Origin: Brachionus manjavacas
Taxonomy: Eukaryota; Rotifera; Eurotatoria; Ploima; Brachionidae
Assembly (NCBI GenBank): GCA_019054805.1
Contig: JAHQIY010000010.1
Span: 2,339,501 to 2,403,500 of the forward strand
Reading direction: 5' to 3'
DNA length: 64,000 bases
The notes beneath the pieces are model-generated. The model was not told the DNA's origin and ran no database searches. It was given only the letters and a program-made list of their open reading frames with translations. Below, piece after piece: positions 45,341 to 57,397 of the stretch. Every line of letters starts with the position of its first letter. Position 1 is the first letter of the stretch. The position numbers and the translations under genes are program-made.

Positions 45341-46010
45341 TACTCTTCTTTCACTCAGCTTTGTCAGTCCTAATTTCGTTAACCTCATTTCATACGACAT
45401 GTTTCTTAGAGACAAAGGTATTTTTGTTGCCCTTTCTTGCACCTTTTCTTACGCGTTCACATCCCTTTTCATACTTGGATTCAAAATCTGCACTGCGTAA
45501 TCTAGATGAGGTCTTACCATGGATACATACAATCTTACCCCAAAGCCTATCCTCTATACTTGTAAACGTTTGCTTGAGCATTCTAAGTACCCGAATTGCT
45601 TTCGCACAAGCACTTTTCACTTGATGGGTCCACTTTAAATCTGATGAGACCATCACTCCAAGATCCCTCTCACACTCTGTGCTCGCTCACACTCTGTGTA
45701 TATTTATGCTTTGCATTTAGTCTGCCGAAATGCATTACTTTATATTTATCAGCACACAGTCCCAAATCTCTACCCATTGGCACACTGCATCCTGGTCTTT
45801 CTGTAAAATTGCTCTCTCACAAAATTTATTAACTATGCCGAGTATTTTTGAGTCATCTGCATAAAATTCCATTTTATTTGAAACGCAGTCAAGTATTTCA
45901 TTTATGTACAGAATAAATAGCATAGGTCCAAGTACAGAACCTTGCGGAACTCCACTTAGTACCTCTGACAATATAGAAACTCCATCTGAAGTAGTCTTTT
46001 CTAGGTACAA
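45335..46010 (-). pseudogene. LINE-C RT segment (unit 1)
   Basis: Minus-strand copy of 41850-42520 with the same frame breaks: SGVPQGSVLGPMLF, FYADDSKIL, DLKWTHQVKSA. Confidence 0.87.
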
Positions 46011-46507
46011 AAACTATTTATTTTATATTTGTTTTGTCTATAAAGTTTCTTTTGCCATTTATTTTTTCATCATGTTTTTTAGCTATAATTTCCTTTCACA
46101 TTAATTTTTCTTTTTAAGTTTTTGACAATAAAATATATTAGCATTATTCCCTTTTTTATGATGAAAAGGATTTTAAAGGCGTCTCGTATTACAAAGACAT
46201 TTGAAATAATTTTTCTTTCTGAGCGGTTACCGAGTCTTTGATCATCTATTTGAATGACTCGCACACAAACCACTTGGTTACACGGACTTTTAACGTTTGT
46301 TTGCTAGAATTTTTGATTTGGATTTTTCGTCATAAAAAATTGAAAATTATATTAATTTAAGTATTTGAAAAATATAATAAAAAATTTAAAAAATGAAGTA
46401 AAAAATTTTTATATGTCAGAAATTTATTTTTATTTTTATTTTACATTTTTCAAAAAATCTTCAAGAAAAAAAGCCAAAATAAGAATTTGTTTTGTAAAAA
46501 AATCTAT

Positions 46508-46965
46508 TAGGATAGTACGAACCTCTTAATAACGAAATCCCGATATAACGAACTAAGAAAAAAAACTTTACATAACGAATTTTAAAAAAATGACATCCGT
46601 TAATAGACACCTTGATAATAAAAAATAGTAAATAAATACTTGACAATTACTAATTATTGATTATCTAAAAATTCTAATTGATAAAAACGAATGAAAAGCA
46701 AGTTTGCAAAAAGAGAAAATGTATATCTCTTGAAGTCAAGATAGAAATTATAAAAATCAAGTGATTAACTCGAAAGAAGCAATCGATAGAATAAATGAAC
46801 TGAAACAATTTTTTAAACAAAAAAGATGATGATTCTAATGTAATTAATTTATTATTTAATATTGAAAATTTTATAATTGAAAGTAGCTTTACCTAACAAT
46901 CATCTATTACCGATTTTTTCAAAAAAATTAACTTTTTGTTTTTTCTCACATTTTTATTTTAGATT
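46508..46965 (+). mobile_element. Internally deleted Tigger-like element (unit 2)
   Basis: Copy of the element at 44155-44610 with shorter A and T runs (for example near 46500 and 46810). Confidence 0.65.
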
Positions 46966-47132
46966 TTTTATCAATACAATTTGGTTTAAAAATTTTTTTA
47001 TACCTATCATTTTATATTTAATAGAGAATTTCGATATTACGACTCGTAAATTTTTAAACCAAATTGTATTGATAAAAAATCTAAAATAAAAATGTGAGAA
47101 AAAACAAAAAGTTAATTTTTTTGAAAAAAATC
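46912..47132. repeat. Inverted repeat with loop (unit 2)
   Basis: Same hairpin as at 44557, with one T fewer in the left arm. The right arm again joins the inverted LINE-C copy. Confidence 0.92.
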
Positions 47133-47695
47133 ATGTCATGTAAAAGACCAAGCCAAATTTAAATGCGTAAACTGTGGTGAAAATCACGCAGCCTGTTCTA
47201 AGTCATGCAAAATTCTCCAAGAAGCAGTTATCGCAAAATCAGCCGAACAAGAAAAAAAGACTACTAAAAAAACACAAAATAGCAATAATTTTCAAAGAAA
47301 TTATTCCAGTTTCAATAGCCAGCAACAACAAAACCCTTCAACACTCTCAATCCTTAAATTTATAATAGACCTAATTAGAAACTTGAACAAAATCACCTCA
47401 ACAGTCCACGAAGACCCAAAACCTCTACTCGATATTATTTCAACAAATCTTGGGCAACGATATAGTCGTGAACTCGAACCAATACTTTTCGCAAGTCTAA
47501 AAAATGACCGCTTCGATGCAAACATGTCCGATCCATACATTGAATATGAAAATGAACAACAATAAGCCGCTGAAAATGCTACACCTTAACTCCCAATCAA
47601 TCGTCAAATCCCACAAAACCTTACAACTACTGAACATGACAAATAAACACCTACCAGATATAATTAGTTTAAATGATTTCAATCAAGTCCCCCCT
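47128..47695 (+). pseudogene. LINE-C ORF1 end plus ORF2 start (unit 2)
   Basis: Same as 44774-45340, but one extra A in the Lys-rich stretch near 47253 shifts the frame between the third knuckle and the ORF1 tail. Confidence 0.85.
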
Positions 47696-48371
47696 TACTC
47701 TTCTTTCACTCAGCTTTGTCAGTCCTAATTTCGTTAACCTCATTTCATACGACATGTTTCTTAGAGACAAAGGTATTTTTGTTGCCCTTTCTTGCACCTT
47801 TTCTTACGCGTTCACATCCCTTTTCATACTTGGATTCAAAATCTGCACTGCGTAATCTAGATGAGGTCTTACCATGGATACATACAATCTTACCCCAAAG
47901 CCTATCCTCTATACTTGTAAACGTTTGCTTGAGCATTCTAAGTACCCGAATTGCTTTCGCACAAGCACTTTTCACTTGATGGGTCCACTTTAAATCTGAT
48001 GAGACCATCACTCCAAGATCCCTCTCACACTCTGTGCTCGCTCACACTCTGTGTATATTTATGCTTTGCATTTAGTCTGCCGAAATGCATTACTTTATAT
48101 TTATCAGCACACAGTCCCAAATCTCTACCCATTGGCACACTGCATCCTGGTCTTTCTGTAAAATTGCTCTCTCACAAAATTTATTAACTATGCCGAGTAT
48201 TTTTGAGTCATCTGCATAAAATTCCATTTTATTTGAAACGCAGTCAAGTATTTCATTTATGTACAGAATAAATAGCATAGGTCCAAGTACAGAACCTTGC
48301 GGAACTCCACTTAGTACCTCTGACAATATAGAAACTCCATCTGAAGTAGTCTTTTCTAGGTACAAAAACAA
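47690..48371 (-). pseudogene. LINE-C RT segment (unit 2)
   Basis: Minus-strand copy of 41850-42520; together with the preceding piece it is the inner end of the right arm. Confidence 0.87.
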
Positions 48372-48415
48372 CTCGCTGTTGATTCTGAGTTAAATTTTAA
48401 TATACTGGTACCGTA

Positions 48416-50576
48416 ATCCCTCATTTTTTGTCCCAGTATAAAACAGAAAAAGTGTCACAAAACATTTTGTGCCAGCTACAATTCCGAATTTATACCATGG
48501 TACAAAACAGGTCATTTAAAAATGTGTATATAAAAAAATCCGAGACTTTTTTTTGTTTCATTATTTAAGTAGTCAAGAATTTCTTTTGGTTTAATAAATC
48601 CTAAGAAATTAAATAGAAAAGGCCACAAAGAAAATTATTTTTGACTTTTTTTGTAATATCAAAAGATACCTTACAAAAATCAACATGAAATTAGAAATCT
48701 CTTAAGAAAACATATTACTTACTATCGCTTGTCCTTTTTAAATTTCAAATTTTATAAAAATAAACTTGACCTTTTCAATTTGTTGTATAAAAGAAGTATG
48801 TTACACAAACACATTAAAATCCTCGTTTTTTCATCAAAAAGTAGAAGATTTCATGTATTATATGATCGAAAATTAAAGTTTGTAAATCTGGAAACAAATC
48901 TCCTCAATTGGACCAATCGATCTCGAAATACTGGTGCATGTGTTAACTGAAGACATTAAATTTAGCTGATCAATCTGGCATAGATTTCTTTAAAGCTTCC
49001 AAGGGTTGGTTGAGTCGCTTTTTAGACCGGAATAATCTCGTTCTTAGAAGAATAACATCAAATGGACGAACTTTACCAAGTAACTGCGTTGAGACAATCA
49101 ATCAATTTTTTAAAAATTGCAATGACGACTGTGTAAAAAGACCTCGTAGCCAAATTTATAATTTTGATGAGACAACGTTATACTTAGACTCAACTGAGAA
49201 CTATACTTACGAACAGCGCGGTGCAAAACGAGTTAAAGTAGATACATCTGGAAGTGCGAGATTGTCAATCGGTTTATGCGCAAGTGCTGACGGGACCAAG
49301 TTTCCATTAATAATTTTAGTCCCACGAAAAACACCGATCAAAGATTTTCAAATTCCATCAAATGTAGTTGTGGTAAACAAGCCGAGTGGCACTTTCGTTT
49401 CTCAGTTGATTAAAACCGATTTTATCCAGCGTCTATTTCTATCTCACTTGATTAAAAGGTCACACAAAAATCCAATACTCTACTTTGATCAAGCACCGTG
49501 TTATAAAAACTCGTCAACAACGAGCTTTATGCAAGACTTAAATATTTCGTATTCACTCATACCGGCGAGACTCACTTGTTTGCTTCAACCTGCAGATGTC
49601 TGTTGGTTAAAGTCATTAAAAAAATCATACACTGAATGACACAAAATGAAATGAAAATGGACAAGTTGGTATTTAAACGATTTTAAATCGTTTACGAAAA
49701 ATGGGAATTTAAAATCACCAGACTATAAGAGAGCAATTGAGTGGCTATCACAAATATGGGATGAATTCGACTCGTCGATTATTAAATCATCATTTCACGT
49801 CTGTGAAATCACTTCGAATAACCAAGACGATTTTCATGGAACTTTAAAACATATTTTGAAACGAGGTCTCATCGATGATTATGTCGACAACGATGAAGGT
49901 GAAATTGATGTAGATGGATTTGATCAAGGGAACTTAGAAGAAATTGATACTCGAGTCGAAGGTAGATTGAATCAAAATCATGAGACCGATGATGACGGTG
50001 TTGTCGACGAAGAATCGGACCAAAATTCTGATTCAAGTGATCTAGAAGACCATTCTAGTATTGATGAGCATGAAAGTGGTGACGAAATTGGCAGTGTCCT
50101 TTTTCTGCCTGTTTTTCTTCACATTTTATGTTTCGAAACATTTTATTCATTACTTCATGTAAACATATCAATTATGGACTTAATTATATTAAAATTTAGT
50201 TTCATAATCAATACGAATCGTAATTTGTTACAATTTGATTTTCTTTAGACTCAAGAGTTACAATTAATTTGTATTAAAATGATTAAAAATAATATTAATG
50301 TTATAAAGATAATAAAAAAATTTCCTTAGTTTTCTAAGTTTTTTCGAATAAATTCCTGAATTTATAAATAAAATATTTGCAAAAAAAGTCTCGGATTTTT
50401 TTATATCACACATTTTAAAATGACCTGTTTTGTACCATGGTATAAATTCGGAATTGTAGCTGGCACAAAATGTTTTGTGACGGTACAAAATACCATCAAA
50501 AAGTGGCTACAAAACCAAATTTGTGACGTGGCAAATACGAAAAAAATATTTTGTACCTGGGACAAAAAATAATGAC
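48416..50576 (+). mobile_element. Tigger transposon, right-arm copy
   Basis: Inverted twin of 39623-41784 with the same terminal repeats and bordering TA dinucleotides. Confidence 0.88.
48729..50248 (+). pseudogene. Tigger-type DDE transposase, inactivated (right arm)
   Basis: Carries the same frameshift (about 48945-48965) and the same TGA stop (about 49637) as the left-arm copy, and the same intact catalytic positions (YNFDETTLY, LYFDQAPCYKN, LLQPADVCW). The shared lesions mean the gene was already dead when the segment was duplicated. Confidence 0.85.
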
Positions 50577-50579
50577 TAC

Positions 50580-50760
50580 TTCATGAAACTTGAACTATGT
50601 AAACATCAGCCACTTATAGCAATCTATTCCAATATATGTCTTCTTAACTTTCATTTTTTTAGCTTATTTACTTTAATTTTATTTTTTATTTTTATTTTTA
50701 TTTTATTTTTTTTAATTTATTCTGAAGGAGCTCTAGCTCGTTAAGAAAGCAAATAAATAA
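50580..50760 (+). mobile_element. LINE-A 3' tail (right arm)
   Basis: Plus-strand LINE-A 3' UTR and tail hairpin (TGAAGGAGCTCTAGCTCGTT) with TAAATAAATTA end; mirror of 39430-39620. Confidence 0.8.
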
Positions 50761-52029
50761 ATTATTATAAAAAAATTTAATTTTTAATAAAATTCTTCAA
50801 TTCTAAACTGATTCAAAACTTGAATCCTTTTAACTTGACTTTAACTGGAAATATTTTTTTCCTTGTTGATTTGACGTTCAATTTTTGAATTAATTTGGTT
50901 TAATTTTTTGTGTTTGAATTACAAAATGTATCAACTGTTGAAATAACATTGAAAAAGTGCGATGCTTGAAATATTTTTTTAAAGTTTCAAATAAAAAATA
51001 GTTTTAAGTGAATATTGAAAGTGAAATTGAGCGAGTTAAATTTTTAAAAATCAAATTATCTTTCATCAGTAAGTATCCACTTGGAATAAAATTTTTTTTT
51101 TCTAATGTACAACTCAACCAAAGAGACCAAAGGTCAAAACCAATAATGGGATGATTGAGTCAATTTATTAATTAATTAAAAAGCACATAAAAAATTAATA
51201 AATTATAAAATTTTCTGAAATGTTATTTTGAAGACAAACGATGACAAACGAAAAAATGATTTTCTTGATATAAACTCCAAACTTAGAAAATTTAATTCTT
51301 ATAAGTTCTTTGATAAAAAAATTTATTTATTATTAGACTTTTCTTTAGACGAAATATCAAAATTCGCTCAACTCGTTTGGAGCAAAGCTAATTTTTCAAA
51401 ACTTGTATTCTTCTGAAGATATCTAGAATCAAAAATATTCCCTTTAACGAGTTCTGAAATATTCAAAGTAATCATGTAATGTAAAAAAATATTGAAAAAA
51501 AAAACATAAAATTTTTATTGAATAGTACAGTTAATCAATATAATCCTAACCTTCTAAAAAGTAAAACAAATGATAAGAATAATATTTAGTAGGAGTAGTT
51601 TTGACTGTAGCTGGCTAGCCAGCGAGTGTGCTGATAAGGCACACTAATTTATATTTAAAGTAATAAATGAAAGGCATATTTATGGACTTTTTCTAATTTG
51701 AATTTAAATCAAGTTGATTTTTATTTTTTAAATTTTCAAATAAAAATTAAACTCGTCCTATTTCACTAAAAAGTTTAAATTCAATGATGAAAATGCTTGC
51801 AATAATGACTTAAATTATTTTTAAATTTGAAATCTTGAGAGAGCTGCTTAAAAGTCACAAGTCTCAGTTTTTTATTATTTTTCAAAATGTCGAGCCAAAA
51901 CCGTCTAAAAAAAATAAAAAGCTATAATTTTTTTTTTAAAAGGTCATGTATGGACTTTTACACTTAATAACCTTTTGGAATAAATTTTACAAGCCCAGCT
52001 TTTTAAAAAAAATTTTATCTAATTTATAC

Positions 52030-52190
52030 AGTCGGCCGAACTTAAGTTCTCGACTTAGGCGCCTCCTTGGACTCCCGAGCCACATGCATACAATGAGAGA
52101 TGAGTCGTAAAGTCAACCTCAAGGTAATGATCACTTCGGGTCGTTAAGCCTCCATGTCACTGTCGGAATTCCTACTGGGTGGGCAGCCCT
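52030..52190. other. GC-rich block at the outer edge of the right arm
   Basis: About 160 bp with roughly half G+C (GTCGGCCGAACTTAAGTTCT, GGCGCCTCCTTGGACTCCCG, CTACTGGGTGGGCAGCC) in otherwise very AT-rich DNA. No ORF. Identity unknown; an LTR/UTR of a retroelement or a SINE are possible. Confidence 0.5.
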
Positions 52191-53376
52191 ATTTAATCTT
52201 AAATTCACTTTATTCATAATTTCTACCATAAAATTACGAATTAATTTCTCCTCTTTTTTGATGAAATTAACACAAAATTTAAAGTTAAATTACGTCTAAT
52301 TTTGTGTCGTAGAACATCTAAATTTATACTTTTATCGATGACTTTTCAGGCTCATGTTCTTTTAGAAATAAATATATTAAAAAACACAAACTTTTTATTT
52401 ATTTGCTTACGAAAAAGCAAAATACAATTTAGATGAAATTTTTGATTTCAAAAATGATCAAAAAATGTTAAATGGGCAATTAGATCTCATTGCATTTATA
52501 ACGACTAGAATCTTTTATCTAAAATTTTGAAACTTTTAATAAATTGTAAATTCTTGAAAGAAATTAATTATGCATTCTTAATTTAAAGATCATTTTTAAA
52601 ATCGTTGAACCTGAGGGCCTCTTCACGACATTTTTTTCAGCTATTGACTACGAAATCTTGTGTATGATGTGAAGAATTTTAAAGTCTTACATCAGATAAG
52701 CTTAAATTTACATTATTAACTTTAAAATTATTGAAAATTTATAATAAAAAACAGTCATTTTGTAAAGAAAACAACCCAAAAAAATTATAATAACTAATAA
52801 AATTTTTTACTTTAAATTATAAAAAAGCATCATGCAAATAGTAATTTTGAAATTCTAGAATAACTTACCTTGTTTATGTTCTTTTTGAAATTATTGCAGA
52901 TTAGATAATTAAATAGATATTATTGAATGAAATTACAATTAAAAAATCATTTTTGAATTAATTTATTCAATTATTTATTCACAAAAACGCTATGGGAATA
53001 TTATTTAAAAAAAATAAATTACAATTGAATTCTTAAAAATGTGTTGAAATTAAACTAGATTAATAATAACTTATTTTGACTAATAATTACATAATTCCAC
53101 TTGAATTATTTCAAGTGCTGAGATCTAATGTTTACTATTCAAACAAGCTCTATAAATACCATCCTTCAGGCAAAATTTCTGATAATTAGCGTCACAAAGC
53201 ATTCGTAAATTTTGAGTTAGCTTAATCAGAAAACTTTAGGCTGAACACTATAGTATCAAAAATAATTTATTTTATGTTTAATCAGAATAATCTTTAAATA
53301 ATTTATTGATTTTTTTCTTCATTTTACTAATCTAACTACAAAAGCTAACAGAACAAAAAAAGATTTTTTTTTCACA
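52191..53376. other. Intergenic, upstream of uridine phosphorylase
   Basis: AT-rich, non-coding; no repeat end recognised. The uridine phosphorylase promoter presumably lies at the right. Confidence 0.5.
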
Positions 53377-54482
53377 ATGGAATTGGATGAGCGAGATCTT
53401 GATTCTGGCCAAAAGCATTACAAACATGTCGAAAGATTGCCAAGTGTGGTCGAAAGCGACTGTGAAATCGAAAAGTAATTAAATTTGCCTCTTTTTTCCT
53501 AATTGAAATTAAATAACCGCTAAAATTAAATTATTTTATTTTAAAAAAAATATTTAAAAAAAAATTTTATTTAAGAGAGTTTGAAAATTTGGCTATCATG
53601 AATTTGAATCGTCACCTGGCAGTGCTTGAAAATGACTATCTGTATCACATTAGCTTGGAGAAGTCCGAAAGACTTAGAAAAGCATTCAGTGATGTTAAAT
53701 TTGTCTGCATGGGCGGAAGCCCCAAGCGAATGCACCAGTTTGCTCATTATATAAAAGAAGAAATTGGCTTTCAGCTACCGATTGGTGTAGCTCTACAGAA
53801 TATAAGCGAAGAAAGTGATCGCTACGCCATGTACAAGATAGGACCAGTTATATCGGTCAATCATGGAATCGGATGTCCGAGTATTTCAATTTTGCTCAAT
53901 GAGTTGATTAAACTGATCCATTACGCTGGTTGCAAAGATGTGACTTTCTTCCGAATCGGTACATGTGGTGGGGTAGGTGTTGAACCGGGCACAATCGTGG
54001 TTACTTCAGAAGCAGTTGATGGCATGTTCAGAGCCGAGTATAGACAGATAATTCTAGGCAAAGAACAGGTCAGAAAGACCAAGTGTGATGAGAAATTGGT
54101 GCAGGAAATTGTGGATATCGGAAAGAAGTTTGAAAATAAAGAAGGAATTGAGCAAGTGACAAGTGGCAAAACTTTGTGCGCCAATGATTTTTACGAGGGA
54201 CAAGGCAGGCTTGATGGAGCGTTTTGTGATTACAATGCAGAGGAAAAGATGGGATTTTTGCGCAAGTGCAAAGATAATGAAATCAAAAATATCGAAATGG
54301 AATCTTTGTGTTTTACTGGTTTGCTCAATTATGCGAATATTAGGGGCGCTGTTATTTGTGTGACTCTAGTTGATCGGCTCAATGGCGACCAAGTTGTGTC
54401 TCATGATTTAAATTTGCAGTATCAGGAAAGACCGTTTAAACTAGTGGCCAAATATATCAAAGAACAATTGAAAAAAAATTGA
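53377..54482 (+). CDS. UPP: Uridine phosphorylase
   Basis: Two exons (53377-53474 and 53576-54482) total 1005 nt, 334 aa. Exon 1 supplies MELDERDLDSGQKHYKHVER; the join restores ...EIEKEFENLAIMNLN. Family motifs: CMGGSPKRMHQFA (about 78-90, phosphate/substrate loop), VNHGIGCPS (about 127-135), FFRIGTCGGVGVEPG (about 157-171, phosphate-binding), and NIEMESLCFTGL near 272-283 (ribose-binding Glu-Met-Glu). The enzyme cleaves uridine with phosphate to uracil and ribose-1-phosphate in the cytosol. Length and motifs match animal UPP1/UPP2; the N-terminus is slightly longer. The ORF is more GC-rich than its surroundings. AATAAA lies at about 54560. The next gene downstream is ribokinase, 3.35 kb away. 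Confidence 0.95.
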
Positions 54483-55671
54483 AAACAATTTATTTGTTTG
54501 GCTGTATTTTTTTAATTTTAGTTTATTATTTGTGTATGAAATAGTTTTTTTCCTATCTTAAATAAATTAGCAAAATTCAGAGTTTTGAAAACAAAAAATT
54601 TTGACACCATCTCCTTACAATTCTAATTAATTATGCTACTATTATTTTTAAACAAAAATTTAAAATAAAATCTTATTATAGACAGTTTAATTGGCGTTTG
54701 AATCACAAAATGTATCCAATGTTGAAATAATATTGAAAAAGTGCGATGTTTCAAATGTTTTATTCAGTTTCAAAAAAAATAATTTTAAGTTAAAGTTGCA
54801 AGCATTTTCCATATTAAGTCGAACCCATGTAAAAAAAAACACAAAAATGTTTTAAATTTTTTATAATTAATTCATGGGTAAATCGAAACATTATAAAAAC
54901 TGAATTTTTTGGACAATTAAAATGGAAGAGAGTGTTCAATAATTAAAGTAAAACGTGGGAAATTTAAACTAATTGACTGTATTATTTATGATTTCAAGTT
55001 GTTAATTAATTGATCAATCCTCAATTTTCTTAGTATTATTTGTTCCATTGTCTTTTATCTTTAGCCTGTCGCTTTTAAATAATAATTTGTCATATGATCT
55101 TTTTATTAGTTTAATCCCTCTAAGTTGCATTGATGTCTCCGCAAAGCTTTTCATATTGATACAATAGATACAATGTGAGGTTATTTCAGTAAATGAGTAT
55201 TTTAATATCCTTTAGAAATGTAGAATTTAATCCAATAAGTAAGATTTTCAATTAAACTAAAAGAGACAATTATCATAATCCCTCAATTTGGAAATGTCGT
55301 AAAAATGTTGATATGCATATTTGAAATTAAACTCTTTAGTGAAATAGAATGAATTTAATTTTTAGTTGGAAATTTGAAAAAATGAAAACAAAAATAAAAG
55401 GATAAAAAAAATGATTTGCGAGTGACAAGGTGACGAGCTAATTAAACAAACGTGATTGCGTATAAAAATCGACTACTGGACTATATTAAAAAAATTCTTG
55501 ACCAAGTTCGTTAATAGACTATACAAATGAGAAGAAGAAATCAATCTTATTTTCATTAATTGATTAGGTTTCTTAACAAAATAAACTTAACATCCTTCTT
55601 TACCTATCTAATTTAGATAATTGCACATAATAATCTTGATTTGATAATTGAAATGTAATCGATAAACGCTT

Positions 55672-55900
55672 TAAACAGGCCACCGGTAAGGATAAACCTT
55701 TTGGTGGTATTTCAGTCATACTCACTGAAGATCCTGGACAACTTCTACCTGTTTAACTTCTAACTTCTACCAGCCTCTCCATTATCCACAAATCTCAAGG
55801 CCAAACAATTTCAAAAGCTGCTACTTACTTTTGTTGCTTTATCCCGCCTTAAAAAGTTAACTGATTGTTTGACTCAACCCATGCCATGATAAAATTTCTA
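55672..55900 (+). pseudogene. PIF1-like helicase relic
   Basis: Reads KPFGGISVILTEDPGQLLPV (compare 'FGG..VIL.GDF.QLLPV' of PIF1/Helitron helicases), then, after a large internal deletion, LSIIHKSQGQTISKAATYF and, one frame over, FVALSRLKKLTDCL (helicase motifs V-VI). Stops and deletions make it dead. It could come from a Helitron or a PIF1 gene copy. Confidence 0.6.
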
Positions 55901-56460
55901 AGGAGAGTCTTAGACTTTAGATTGTTTAGGCATAATTTAATGGACTCGAATAAACTGTCATTAGATTCTTTTTTAATTTTCAAGATCTTAAGAATATTTG
56001 ACATGTGACAGCATGTTCAAACCTTACATGGTTCGTATAAGGTTGCTCTGGAAAGTGTTTAAGAATTTTAAAGCTTTTACCTTTATTGTTGAGCTTTCTA
56101 GCCCATAGGTAAACTTAGACAGACAATTTGTCTTGTAGATAAAGGATTTGAGATCTGGACTTATAGAATTCTGTTCCATACCTAGGTAAGAAATAGAAAG
56201 AAATTTTTTTGGACTTTTTTGAATTTATCAGTAGCTGTTATATCAAAGTCGAGATTAGAATTGAGTGTAACTACAAGGTGGTCTGTATTATCTACCTTAT
56301 TCAACTTTTGATTACTGATGAAAAACTCTTTTTTGAAGAGTTGAGGGTCGAATTCAACTATGTCGGATTTAAGGGGGTTCAACTTGAGTCTCCATTTTGA
56401 CCCAAAATCTGAACAAATATTTAGTAAAGACTGTAAATGAGAGTCAACTCGACTTACTAG
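55900..56460 (-). pseudogene. LINE reverse transcriptase fragment
   Basis: Minus strand: LKLNPLKSDIVEFDPQLFKK, then TDHLVVTLNSNLDFDITA, DKFKKVQKNFF and decayed downstream pieces. The layout matches the RT thumb region of jockey-like LINEs but differs from the LINE-A copies here. Confidence 0.65.
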
Positions 56461-57397
56461 AGGAATAATAATCTTAATAAAAATTAAAAAACAGTTAACG
56501 CCTCGTCACTTGCATATATAAAGTTCTGCTTCACCAATCTTAAATAATTCATTTTGATTAAAATATTCAATCGTTGAAAATCTCGGTCTAGTCGGTATTT
56601 CACCTAAAATGCGAAAAATTCTTGTTCTCAGGTTTTGTGAACTATTAGTTCACCCATTTTTTTTGGTCACGTTAAGGTGAACCAAAATAGAATTAGGTGA
56701 AAAGTTTGTAAAAAATTGTTAGAATAGAATGCCTAATTCTCGAAACTGATATAAAAATAAACAATTAAAGTTGATAATTTTTTTTTTGTTTTTTTTTTTA
56801 ATATGAAGGAGCTTTAGAAATAACATTTGCTCTGAACTGTACCCTTTCAACAATCCCGAATACCCAAATGCGCTCTCTACTTAAATTATTGCCTTAAAAG
56901 ATAATGATAATTTAAATCTAAAAGATAATTAAAATGATACTTAGATTATTTAATTTTGACTGATAGTTCAAAATTATGACAAAAAAACTAGGATTTTTAG
57001 AATTTTGAAAATGTTCAAAAATAATAATTTTTAGATTTTATTTGGATTACTTTTTAATGAATAAAGGTATCCAAACTAAATTTTGTGCGTCATGAGAAAA
57101 TTGACCGTTCTTCATAAAAAAATTTAAGCCATAATGATACATAAAGAACAACATCATGTTTAAATTTTGTTAATAAAAATTAAAGATAATTAAAATTAAT
57201 TTTTCACCCTTCAAGTGTTTGATATTGGGGAACATATATTCATCTATTTCAAAAAAAAAAGTTTTCCATGCTTGCAAAATTAACTTAAAATTATTTTTTT
57301 ATTTGAAACTGAAAAAAAGATTTGAAACATCGCACTTTTTCAGTGCTATTTCAACATTGGATACATTTTGTAATTCAAACACAAAAAATTAAACCAG

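Larger units (their letters stand above)
43654..46014. repeat. Tandem 2.36-kb unit, copy 1
   Basis: It starts TATTTATTTTATATTTG and is made of a segment C (43654-44773, with a deleted Tigger-like element) plus an inverted copy of the LINE-C chimera (44774-46014). It is followed directly by copy 2. The copies differ in homopolymer lengths and rare substitutions (for example ACCAAAATC at 45031 versus AACAAAATC at 47387). Confidence 0.93.
46015..48369. repeat. Tandem 2.36-kb unit, copy 2
   Basis: Direct repeat of the preceding unit. Its second half (47128-48369) is at the same time the inner part of the right palindrome arm. At the 45031/47387 site it agrees with the left arm while copy 1 does not. 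Confidence 0.93.
47128..52029. repeat. Right arm of the 4.9-kb inverted duplication
   Basis: Reverse complement of 38169-43070 and the same length within a base or so. It ends at CTAATTTATAC (52029), beyond which the sequence switches to a GC-rich block absent at the left side. Confidence 0.95.
54684..57397. mobile_element. Composite flanked by inverted repeats, between UPP and ribokinase
   Basis: The left block (54684-54815) and right block (57275-57397) are imperfect inverted copies with GTTTGAAT.ACAAAATGTAT, AATGTTGAAATA and GAAAAAGTGCGATGTTTCAA. The same block occurs in both palindrome arms (39160-39310, 50880-51030). The interior holds a PIF1-helicase relic and a LINE fragment. The class is unknown. 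Confidence 0.5.

Noticed and set aside
53921..54184. Antisense ORF within uridine phosphorylase
   Set aside because: Shadow of the coding strand with no recognisable domain.
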